From positions 42,281,501 to 42,345,500 of the forward strand of contig NC_069381.1 in the NCBI RefSeq assembly GCF_027475565.1: a DNA stretch of 64,000 nt, in the 5' to 3' direction. The notes beneath the pieces are model-generated. The model saw nothing but the letters and a program-made list of their open reading frames with translations. It made no database searches and was not told the DNA's origin. This document shows, in pieces, positions 1-11,000 of this stretch (position 1 is the stretch's first letter; the number at the start of each line of letters is the position of its first letter). The position numbers were made by a program, and so were the translations under genes. The stretch is from Acinonyx jubatus (Eukaryota; Chordata; Mammalia; Carnivora; Felidae).

Positions 1-549
1 TCCATGCCTGGGGAGTCAGGAAAGGCTCAGCTGAATCTTGCAGGATTCAGTGGGCCAGCAGTGCTGTGGGAGCACCAAAGAACTTCCTCACCCAGAGGGG
101 AGCAACAGCTTCCCAGAGCAGGGGCGTTTGAGTAGGAGTTTGATGGGGATGGGCAGCTATGGGAGCCCCTTTGTGCTTGAGTTTCTTATCTGCAGAGTAG
201 GAAGATTATGTCTTAGTTTTGGGATTTCTCTTAGAGGCAATAAGATGCAGCTATCTTGGGCTTAGCACCAAGTGGGGGATTAGTGAATTTTTACTGTATT
301 TGAGTGGAGGAAGAAGGTGCTGCTAGGGGCTGAGGATCTGTGTCCTGATTTGGGTCTCCCTTCCCCTTCCTTCTTCTAGTTTTGCCTTAATCTCCACTTA
401 AGCGCTTCTGGGCCTTAAGGTTTGGTTCCCTAGGGGAGGTAGGTGCGGTGAGAGGCAGCTGGTCCCAGGGACTTCCTCAGTAACAGGAACCCCATGTGTG
501 TTGCACTAGCCTGATGCCAGCAACAGGTGGACATGTCATTTCATTTAAT

Positions 550-601
550 TCTCACGAGGAGCGCCCATCTCCATTGCCTTATCTCACGAGGAGCGCCCAT
601 C
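550..601. repeat. Direct repeat of 20 bp, period 32
   Basis: The 20-mer at 550-569 (ending GAGGAGCGCCCATC) recurs exactly at 582-601. This gives a partial tandem duplication of a 32-bp unit inside what looks like a degraded MIR. Confidence 0.85.
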
Positions 602-1189
602 ACGAGGCTCAGGTGGTGAAGCGGCCTTGTCCAGACCCACATGGCCGACAGGAGTGGAGCCCATGCCCTTCTGTTGCTAAGGCGCTCCCTGATAGAGAGC
701 TCACTGCAGGCCGAGCTGCCCCTCTAGCTGGCCATTTGCTGAACCAGCGGTGTAAATTGTGCCTCACCAGGGCCTCCTCACTCAGGACACGAAGAGGCCA
801 GGGGCCCACTCTCTCCTTTATTCTTCCCTCACACAGCTCCAATGTGGCTGAGCACACAGAAGGGGCTTTAGGGGCTTATCTGGCTCAACATTCTTAGAAG
901 AACAACAACAACAAATCGAGACTCAGATGGGCCAGGATGTGGCCAAGGCCACACAGAAAACCAGGTGGTGGAGCTGGGGCTGCCCAGGATCCCAAGTTGC
1001 AGAGGATGAGGTGGGACTCTCTAGGCCCTGTCTGTTCTTCCTCCCTCTCTTGTCCATCCAGCTCATCCTCTCCATCCCAACACGTCTCTCTGTCCAGACC
1101 AGGCTTGTGAGGCCTTGCCTGTACCGTTGCACAGCCTCAGAGAGCTCCTCACCGGTCCATCCATAAACCTGCCCATGCCACTCTCCTGC

Positions 1190-1560
1190 TCTTCAACGGC
1201 TCCTCATCTTTCCTAAGATCCTAAGATAAGGATCCCTCTCCCTAACTAGGCTTTCAAGTCCCTTCTTGGCCTGGACTGCCCACCTGCATCACTCCCTGTC
1301 CCCAACACCCACCAGACGCTCTAGCCAGCTTGGTGGAGGTCACCACATGGGCTCTTTTGCACCTGGGCCTTTGTACATGCTGACCTCCTTGCTTATATCA
1401 CTCTCTCCCTTTTGCCTGATGTTCACCCTTTATGGCTAAATAAGGCATCACTTCTTCTGGGAAGCCTTGTTGGCCCCAGGCAAGGTTAGGTCTCCTTGGG
1501 GCCCCTACGGACTCTGGTTTCCCTCCATCACACCTCTGATGACACTGGGATTATAATACT
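1190..1560 (+). repeat. L2-like LINE 3' fragment
   Basis: The text includes CTCCTCATCTTTCCTAAGAT, GGCCTTTGTACATGCTG and TTCTTCTGGGAAGCCTTG, phrases typical of degraded mammalian L2 3' regions. Assigned from memory of the consensus; the boundaries are approximate. Confidence 0.55.
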
Positions 1561-1591
1561 CAGTTTACACCTACGTCTATTACATCCATGC

Positions 1592-1932
1592 CAGCACTGC
1601 CTGATAGAAATATAACGTGAGCCATAAATGCAAGCTGCGTACATAATATGAAATTTTCTAGAAGCCAGGTTAAAAAAATAAAATGTGACAGGTAAAATTA
1701 ATTTTAGTAGCTTATTTTATTTAACTAGTTTATCCAACATACATAATTAATATAAAAATAAATGAGATGTTGTGTGAGATACCCTAAATATTAGTGATAT
1801 TCTACATCCTCTTTTGTACTAGTCTGTGGAATCCGTATATACTACGGATTACACTTATAGCACCTCTCAATTCATTCTAGCCACATTTCAAGTGCTCAGT
1901 AGCCACATACAGCCACTACTTTGGACGGTGCA
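1592..1932 (+). mobile_element. Ancient non-autonomous DNA transposon copy
   Basis: An AT-rich element starts CAGCACTGCCTGATAG and ends TTGGACGGTGCAG, which are imperfect terminal inverted repeats. Its interior (ATTTCAAGTGCTCAGTAGCC near the 3' end) matches a second copy at 46266-46848. The structure suggests a hAT-type MITE of eutherian age; I cannot name the exact family. Confidence 0.65.
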
Positions 1933-2018
1933 GGTGTGAGCTTCTTAAGGGCGGGAGCCCAACCCGAGTGCTCTGTCTGGGTCCTTAGTGCTCAGCTGTG
2001 CTTGGCCTAGTGAAGGGG

Positions 2019-2142
2019 CCATGTAGCATTGTGGTTAAGGCCCTGGGCTGGGAGCTCAGCTTCACCATTTAACAGCTGTGTTACATTGGCCGATCCCATT
2101 GGGCCTCAGCTCCCTCATCTATAAAGTGATGGTGATAACATT
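2019..2142 (+). repeat. MIR SINE fragment
   Basis: The order GTGGTTAAGGCCCTGG ... AGCTGTGTTACATTGG ... CCTCAGCTCCCTCATCTATA follows the MIR core consensus. Confidence 0.65.
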
Positions 2143-3120
2143 TTCAATATGGTTCATACTGTTAATATAAACAGATACAGTTTTATAGATCTTCACGGAT
2201 ACACACCGAAGGGGAGGGAGGAAAAATCGCTGGTCCGGTGAGTGCACAGGATATGAGGGGAGGAACCTTCTCCCTGGCCTCCTGCCCTGGTTGATTTGGG
2301 GACTGTGCCCACACTCCCCCCTCCCAGAGCCCTGGTCCGCAGTGGGGTCACACACTGGTCTAATGCTGGTGGCTCCGGGGACTGAAGGCTTTTGAGCTAG
2401 TGAGGGGGGGAGGGGGAGGGGAGGAGTTACAGTGTGCATGGGGATGATGGTCTGTAGACTGGCTGAGGATTCATTGCCTGTTTGGTCAGGGGATGGGGAA
2501 GCAGGGGTGTGGTAGGGTGGGCATAGGGCCAGGCTGCGGCAAGTGATCCTTACTGCTGCCAACCGACCCCTGAGGCCTGGGAGCTGTGCGTGTGCTAGTA
2601 GGCCCCCTGGTTTTCTGCCGGGCCAGCAGCTGGGGTCTGAGTCTGCTTAGACCTCGTAGACCTATGTGGAGTCAGACAAGCCTGGCTGCTTCCCCTCTTC
2701 TCTCTCCTCACACATCTCTCTGTCTCTCTCTCTCTTTATGGCTTCCCAGGGCTCACCCAGTCTGGGGTGGAGGGAGGGGCAGTAGTTATTGAATTGGGCT
2801 CTGCTGCCCCCTCTAGACTGAGAGCAGGGAACTTTGCCACCTCACTTGTGTCCCCTGTGCCAGCACAGGGCTGAGAGCAGACAAGACCTCACCTTGGAGA
2901 GCCGGCTGAGCCAATGAGTGAGGCAAAGCAGTGTCTGAAATACTGCAATGGCCACAGGGCAGCAGGAATTCGTAGGAGGCTGGAGTCTGTAAATCTGCGG
3001 GGAGGTGGGCCTGGGACCGGACTGAAAAGCACAAGCAGGATCTGGACAAGAGAAGAGGAAGAAGCAGGGGGTTGTGGGGTGGGCAGTGCCCATGGATCAG
3101 ATATTAGTGGTAGGAAGAGC

Positions 3121-3310
3121 TAACATTTATTGAGCACTTAGGGTATACAGTATGTGCATCTCACTGACTCTCATGGTGTCTCCACTAGGGTGGACGGGTG
3201 AGGAAGCTGAGGTTTGGTGGGTGACAAAACTTGCTCAGGGTCATACAACTGAGAGCCAGAGCCGACCTCAGCCCTGGCTAGTTGGCTCCAGTGCCTGCCT
3301 TCCTAACCGG
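3121..3310 (-). repeat. MIR SINE fragment, antisense
   Basis: It begins TAACATTTATTGAGCACTTA and continues through the antisense MIR landmarks (GAGGAAGCTGAGG, CTTGCTCAGGGTCATACA). Confidence 0.65.
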
Positions 3311-3469
3311 ACATCGGCAGCGGTGGCCAGCTCCCAATTTACCCAGGCCCAGCATCTTCTAGCCGTGTGGGGTGTGGTCCCCGATCTAGTGCCTTGGAGA
3401 GAGCCTCAGACTGGGACAGGGGTCCCCTGGGGCTGAGCACCTGCCATGTACCTGCATTTGTAATTGCTG

Positions 3470-3660
3470 CAGCAGTGACAGCAGCACCGCATCACCCAGG
3501 AGGTATCAGGTGCTTCACATCTGTCACCTTGCTGACTGCTCCCGGATGCTGTGGGTTTAGATGTATTATCTGCCTTGTAAGGTGAGGAAATAGGCCTAGG
3601 GGGGGTCAGAGCCACTAAGTGGTGGAGAGGGATTCAAACTGGGGTCTGTGGGACTCTAGA
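3470..3660 (-). repeat. MIR SINE fragment, antisense
   Basis: A degraded antisense MIR: GGTGAGGAAATAGGCCTAGG followed by a CACTAAGTGGTGGAGAGGGA-type tail. Low sequence quality makes the ends uncertain. Confidence 0.45.
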
Positions 3661-4755
3661 GTCAGCATACCTGAGCTATGGCCTGTGACATCATCCCAGA
3701 GATGTTTGCTAAGTGCCTTTCTGTAAAGAGAACTCCAGAGACCAGCCCAGAGCCCAGCTAGGTCCATGGGCTGCTAAAGATGGAACCCTGCATCTTCCTC
3801 ATGGCCTGAGGCCATCCCCAATGCCCCACCCCTCTGCTCTAGGGGGCTATGCAGTGCTCGGGAGTGGTCCCTTGCAGGTGGCAGCAGGCTCTGGTGAGGC
3901 CAGCTGAGAGTGCAAACATCAGGAAGGGACTTGGAAGGGATGGCAGCAGCACCATTCACTGATGCCTGCCCTATGCCCAGCTCCACCCAGACACTGAGAG
4001 TGGCTCACAGCCCTACATGGGAGAAAGACACCTTCACGTATTCACAGCCCAACCCAACTCATACCCTGGGGGAACAGTGATGGAGGGTCCTGGGGCAGCG
4101 CAGAGTCTTCCCAGGGGACACATCACTGGTGTTAGTTCTTAGAGAAGTTGCTAACTGCACAAGAGAGGGAGAGGGAGAGGGCTTCCAGGCAGAAGGAACA
4201 GCATGTGCAAAGGCCTGGAGAGAGGAACTTCTAGATAGACCTGTATGACTGGGGTGTGGGTGCTGGAAGAGAGACAGGGTCAAGCCCTGAACATCCTAGA
4301 ACAGCAAGCCGAAGAGCTGGGATGTGCCCTGCTGCTGCTGGCCCACCATGGCCTGTGGCTCTGGATGAGTTACAGGGCCTGTCAGCCCCGCCTGTGCCAG
4401 GGCAGCAAGAGCTCCACAAAGTCCTGGCCAACGCCTGCAAGTCACAGTTCCTCCTGGGCCACAGATTCCCCTTCTGTGAAGTGGGTGTCCGGTGCTCAGA
4501 GCCAGGACTGGTAAGGGCTGCTGGAAGTTTTGCAGACTTGCCTAAGGACAGGGCTTCACCTCCTCCCTCCAGAGGGTAGCCCTGATGAGGGGGAGGTGGG
4601 TAGGGAAGGGAGGGTGGCAGCAGATCGGACGTGTGCCCAGGATCCCTGGGTAGGCTCTGTCTTGTGCCTAGGAGGGCCCTAGTATGACTTCCATAGGCCC
4701 TAGCCCTGTGCCTGCTGTCCCTAACAGGTGAAGTCTGACTCACCCCCTCCTGCAG

Positions 4756-5069
4756 GCACCATGGCCCGGAGCAGGGCACTGCTGTTCCTGTTGCTGTTGC
4801 CATCGCAGCTGCAGCTGGGACTGGTGAGCACGGTGAGGTCTCCGGGGTTTGGCCGAGGTGGTGCCCACAGCCTGAGCCCTGAAGAGAACGAATTCATGGA
4901 GGAGCCAGTGTTGGTCCTGAGCCCTGAGGAGCCAGGGCCTGGCCCTGCCACCATCAACTGCCCCCGAGACTGTGCCTGCTCCCAAGAAGGTGTTGTGGAC
5001 TGTGGTGGCATTGACCTGCGTGAGTTCCCGGGGGACCTGCCTGAGCACACCAACCATCTGTCTCTGCAG
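4756..5069 (+). CDS. PODN: PODN coding exon 1: signal peptide and LRRNT cysteine cluster
   Basis: The acceptor AG is at 4754-4755 after a C-rich tract, and five UTR bases precede the ATG at 4761. The donor GTGAAG begins at 5070. It encodes residues 1-103 with a phase 0 end. The first residues form a leucine-rich secretion signal, followed by a Glu/Pro-rich segment (about 37-63). The cysteine-rich LRR cap has cysteines at 67, 71, 73 and 81. The exon ends on HLSLQ, the opening of the first leucine-rich repeat. Confidence 0.95.
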
Positions 5070-8000
5070 GTGAAGCCGCCATTGCAACAGCGGTCACCAG
5101 GGGCTGCCCTCTACACTCGCGGCTCCTGGCCCAGAACCCCCAGTTCCTGTGGCTCCCCAACCCCAGACACAAGGTGCTAGGGCATTCCCCCCTCTGATGT
5201 CCCAGTCACAGAGTAACGTGATATTATAACTGCTTTGTTTTACTTGGAGGAGTCTGGGCTGAGGGAAAAAAGGACACAGATCTGCCTGGCAGCTGACCCT
5301 CTGAACGGACGGGGTGCCCAGACACCATTACAGGCCAGGAGAACAAGAGAAAGTCGACCCTGATTGATGCTCTGGGGGCTCAGAGGATAGAGTATTCTCC
5401 CCAGCTGAGGTGCAGGCTAGATTTTGAGAAGTGGGACACAGTGTTCCAGATGGGGGACTCTGGGAGTTCTGGTGCACCCAACTTTGTGTGGCCCAGCAGC
5501 TCTGGAGGAGAGAGAGGGGCTCTCGTACCCATTTCCAGAGATCAAGCCTAGTGAAGGAAAGTGATCTGCCCAATGGTCACTCAAACTGATAGGTCTAGGG
5601 TGATGGTGGAGGGAGCCCGCGGCCAGGGTAGCCCATGAGGGAAAGGGACAAGTTAAGGACAACACTTACTGTTGGTTCATTCACTCATTTATTCATAAAA
5701 GTCTCCCGGGTGCATGCTTGATACGTCTGGTGCTGTGTCAGATGCTGGGCGTGTAGGGAGGACTTGAACAGCCTATGGGGGAGGCAGAGATCTAAACAGG
5801 TAAAGACAACAGATGGAGACAGAAGGACTAGTGCTGTGGGGCCCATAGCAGTTCCTAGTCTGGCCCCAAGCCAATTCAGGAAGGCTTTTGGAGGAAGGTT
5901 TTAAATCATTCCAAAGGGAGTGAGGACCCAGGTTCCTCCCCCCAACCCGAGAAAGGGAGCCAAAAGTAGTTTCTGGCTTGGGGTGGGGAGAATGGGCTGC
6001 GGATGCCTGTCATCCAGTGGGAACATGAAGGGAGCAGGTCTAGAGGGGAGGCGGCACTCCAAGTTTGAACCACCTGGAGATGCTCCCATCTGGGCTCCTC
6101 GAAGGTGGGACCTGCATGCCTTTTGTGGTCACTGCTGTGCCTCCAGTGCTGAGACCCGGGCCTGGCCCAGACCCAGGGCCTGTCTGCATGAGGGTGAATC
6201 CCAAGGGAGGTGCCCAGCAGAGGGACTGGCTCCTGGGACTGGGACTGAGGGTGGGGGCAGGCCTCTAGTGAGCCTGCCTCCTCACCATCCCTGGCCCTTA
6301 CTCCCCAGAACAACCAGTTGGAGAAGATCTACCCCCAGGAGCTCTCCAGATTGCATCGACTGGAAACTCTGAACCTCCAGAACAACCGTCTGACTTCCCG
6401 AGGTGAGGGATCACCCAGAGCCCAGGAGAGGGACACGAGGGGGTGGGGACTGGTGCCCATGGGAAGAGCTCCACCCTGCAGATCCTGGGATACGAAAAAC
6501 AGCAGGGCTGGGCTGGCAGCAGGGCCTCACGGCCAGGGGCTCCCTGTGGTTGCCTAAGAGTCACCCCTGTGGGTTTCTGAGACGTGGGAGTTGGGTCAGG
6601 GGAAAGGCTGAGATTCCCAGGACCTTTCTCATAGACTCTTTATTTTTATTATTATTTTTTTTAACATTTATTTATTTTTGAGAGAGAGAGAGAGAGGACG
6701 TGCGGAGGAGGGGCAGAAAGAGGGGGAGAGCCTGAAGCAGGCTCCGGGCTCCGAGCTGTCAGCACAGAGCCTGACACGGGGCTCAAACTCATAAACCGCG
6801 AGATCATGACCTGAGCAGAAGTCAGACACTTAAGCGATTGAGCCACCTATGCACCCCTCTCATAGACTCATATTCACAGAAGGCCTTCAGAATCAAAGAT
6901 GCGTAGAACACTCACATTGTAAAAAGTTATTTTTTTCTGATGATGAAAATAATTTATAACAGAAAATTTGGAAATGTAGAAAACAAAATGGAAAAGAAAA
7001 AACCCACTTATAATTCTGCCACGTGGAGTTAATCACTACTAACGTTTGGGTATGTTTCTTTCTACTTTACTTATATGCTGTAAGATTCACCCAACATAAA
7101 AGTACAATTTGACAAGTTTTGGTAAGTTTACATAGTTGTACAACCATCACCACAATTCAATCTAGTCTCTTTTCTTTGTGTTTTTTTCATTTATAGCTGA
7201 GCTTACAGTTTAGATATTATAACTGTCATAATTGCTCTGCTCCACTTAGCAGTTAGCAAAGCAGCATTTTTCATGTTGCAAAAAACTCTCAGTGGCCATC
7301 ATTTCACACAGCGGCAGCCGGGTATTCCACAGAGGGACCCTGCACGGTTTATGTAACTGTTCCCTCTCCTTAGATGCTTGGGTGCGTCCCAGCATCTGAG
7401 GGTCTGGGAGCCCGGAACTGAGTGTCAGAGGCTGGCCTCAGGACTGGAGAAGGGCCAGTTTGGCTGGGCTCCCAGCAACAGCCGAGTCCTGACACTACAG
7501 CTGCCAGCTGGGACAGGGATGGGCCAGATGGTGGCGGGGGTGGGGGGGCACAGGGGCCACAGCTCTGCCCTGCAGAGGTATGAGGAGGGTCTCTGATCCT
7601 CTAGGGCTGCACCTGAAGAAAGCACTCCTTCCTGATGGGGAAGGGTGGGGATGGGTCCTCTGCCCCGTGGCCTGACCTTATGAGGACCCATTCCCACATG
7701 GGTGCCCCCGAGCAGGTGAAGAATTGGTCATTTGTGAGTAGACACTGTCTACCTGCTCCTCTGAGCCGGGGCTCCTGGGAGCAAGGGGAAAGAAAACAGG
7801 GCTGCTGGGACTGGTTGGGAAGGGATCAGAACCCAACATGCCTCAGGGAGGGCCCTCCCGGTCCTGGCAAGTGGGGTGGGCACTGGGGGGGTCGGTGGTG
7901 GTGTGCTCCCTTGTAGCATCTCCTTCATCCAGGGCTCTGACCGATGCCTGTCCTTTGAAGGGCTCCCGGAGGAGGCGTTTGAGCATCTGACCAACCTCAA

Positions 8001-11000
8001 CTACCTGTACTTGGCCAATAACAAGGTAAGGGGCCCCCTGGTGTTGGAGGCTGAGCTCAGGTCACTGGGTCCCCATTGCTGCTCAGACATGGTCCCGGTG
8101 AGACCTCACACCTCACTGCAGGGCATCAGAGTGGTCAGATAATGAAAACGGAGGCCAAGGCCTTACAGAAGTGCAGGAAGGTGATAGCTACTTGGAGGGC
8201 TTCCTGGAGGAGATGGCATTTGAGCAGGGCCATGAAGGGTAACGGGATTTCAGCCAGGGGGCCTAAGGGGGAGGCACTGCCAAAGAGAGAGCATGAGAAA
8301 AGGCACGAAGGCACTCAACTTCAAAATATTTGGTGTGTCCCAGGGCTCTGTCCTGGCCTCTTCTCTCTGAGGTCTCTTGAGGTGACCCATCCCCTCCCCG
8401 GGCTTTAGCACCCATCTACATCATGGCCATGTCCAGTGGCAGCCTCTAGCCCTTTCCACTCCTCCCATAGGAGACTCAAAGATCCACCCGCCTCCTCGAC
8501 ATCTTCCCTAGATGTCTAATGGAACTAGAACTCTGCCTGCCTCCCACAACCCCGAAAGCCCAATTCTCCTGCGGCCTTCTCCCCCGCCCCCCATAAAGGT
8601 CATCTCCAACCACCTACAGCACCGCTCAGCTGAGCCACAAATCCAGGGCGCTTTGCTCACCCACGCCTAATCCCACTGCACGCCCTCGGCTCCCCTCCAG
8701 CCCCGGTCCACCAGCCTGCACCACGATGGCCCTGCTTCCCTGTTTGCTCCTCCTTCTCCACAGAGAAGCCAGAGTGACCTTTAAAAATCACACCTGCTTC
8801 TACCCCGCCAACCCGCCTTCCCCATCTCAAAACTCCTGAGGCTTTACTTTCCACGCAGAATGAAAGCCACACTTCTCCCCATGGCAGATGGCCTGTGTGT
8901 GGGCCCGCCTGCCTCTCTCAACTCCTATTCCCACTCACTCCCTCTCCTCCAGCCCCCAAACCTGGCAACCCCCAGGTGGGGCCTACACTCGCTGCCCCTG
9001 CTGCTGTGGGTGCTCTCCCCTCAGATGGCATTAACAGTGCCTTAATGCCTTAAGTGTCACCTGTTCCCGAGCCAGTTATTCCGTCTTCAGCCTGTTTTAA
9101 CTCGCTATCACTATTGGATACTTTTGTGCCTTGTTTATTGTCTTCTCCGTTGAGATGTAAGCTTTGGGGGTGGGGGTGGAGGCACTTCTCTGTCTTGTTC
9201 CTCAGGACACATCCAGCTGCTGGACGCATGCCTACAGTGTTGCAGACTCAGGGACTACTGTTGAATGAATGAAGGCTAGACACTGGGCAGGGGGAGGGTG
9301 TGTCTGGAGAAGCGGGTGCTCACTGTAGCTGGACAGAGGGTCTGTGTCAGGGAGCAATGAGGGGAGAGGCCAAGAGGACAGGCAGGGCAGGGGACAGGCC
9401 TAGGGGGCTTTGAATGTTTAGGGCTGTGGGGGGCCACGGAGTTCTGTTTTTGCACACTCAGGGGAGTGGGACGGGCTTCCAGTTTAGAAAGATGGCTCTG
9501 GTTGCAAAGAGGAGCCCAGGTGAGCAGCAGGCAGTGAGACCCAGAGCTGGCCTCTGCCCGCCATTGGTCTTTCTGCCCCAACTCTTCCCTTTCCAGCTGA
9601 CGTTGGCACCCCGGTTCCTGCCAAACACCCTGATCAGCGTGGACTTCGCTGCCAACTATCTCACCAAGATTTACGGGCTCACTTTTGGCCAGAAGCCAAA
9701 CTTGAGGTCAGAGGTCAGAGGTCAGATGGGGGCCCTGGGCTCAGGCTGGGGAAGGGGGAGAAGCTGAGACACTCCCAGCCCCAAGCCAGGCAGAGGACAG
9801 GCCCTGGAGGAGGGGCATGCTGGGCAGTGCAGGCATGATGCCCTTGCTCAGGGCTGTGGTGAGGGATGCCCACGGGCTGCAGGGGCACAGGATCTGAGGA
9901 GTGAAAGCAATCAGTCCAAGAGGCAAGGACAGAGAGTGATGTCTGTGGAACTGTGGGGAGCTGGGTGGAGGGTCTTTCCCTCCTTCCCCAGCCCCTGTGG
10001 GAAGGAAGCATCTTCCAGCAGACAGAGCTGCCCCTCCCCAAGAGCTGCTTTGGGAAGAGTAGCACAGGTGTGTGAGCAGGGCAGGGTGGTTGGGGGGGGG
10101 GGGGCAGGTACTGACAATCCCCGGTGCTGCTTCTGCTTCTGTCCCTGAATCTGTCATCTCACTTGATTCTCTCCATGGGGTCACTGTGCATGGTCCCATC
10201 CTACAGATGAGAAGGCTGAGGCCCAAGAGAGGCCACACAGCAAGAATGAGTTCTTTTGTGTTTAGAATATCTTCTCTTATTTTTTATCTTTGCTCCTTCT
10301 AGTATGTTAGTTCCATGAAGGCAGGGTCTTGTTGGTTGTGTCCACTGCTTATATCTTCAGAGTCTAGAACAGTCCTGGCACATAGGGACAATCACTATAT
10401 ATTTGCTGAATGAATGAGAGTTCACCTCCTCTGAGCCAGGGCCTGTAGTGGACACTTGAGATAAAGAGGTAGCGGGGATAGCCCCCATCGTGGGAAGTCC
10501 TGCAGAACTCAGAGCCAGCTGCTTGGGGTTGGCACGCAGGATTCCAGGGCTGCAACAGTCAGGCAATGACTGAGAATCTTGAAGGGTGTGGAGGAACACA
10601 GACTAGGGGTCAGGAAATCCTGTTTCTGCCACTGACGTGAGGGGGCAGCCTCTGGTGGGTCCTTGGTCTCCTTGGTTGTTTAGGAGGCACTGGATTGGGT
10701 GGGGTCTGAGGTCCTTCAAATGGGAGGAGGGTGCCCTGGGCCCAGGCCCAACCTGAGCAAGGTCTGAAGGCTCATCAGATGAGCTGGTTGGAAGAGGGGT
10801 GGGCATGGGTGGGTGAGGACCTGTGTCTCATCCCCCAGGTCCGTGTACCTGCACAACAACAAGCTGGCGGATGCCGGGCTGCCGGACAACATGTTCAACG
10901 GCTCCAGCAACGTCGAGATCCTCATTCTGTCCAGCAACTTCCTGCGCCATGTGCCCAAGCACCTGCCACCTGCCCTCTATAAGCTGCACCTCAAGGTGGG

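Larger units (their letters stand above)
1..4755. other. Upstream flank or first intron of PODN, no exon identified
   Basis: No open frame here looks like a conserved protein, and no CpG island or TATA-box promoter stands out. The stretch contains an L2-like fragment (about 1190-1560), a DNA-transposon remnant (1592-1932), MIR fragments (about 2019-2142, 3121-3310, 3470-3660) and a GA-rich patch near 4160-4185. The 5' noncoding exon of PODN may lie here or beyond the left edge. Confidence 0.6.

Noticed and set aside
4231..4803. 190-codon minus-strand frame overlapping the PODN start
   Set aside because: No signal peptide, motif or splice pattern; Pro/Ser-rich composition typical of random GC-rich antisense sequence.
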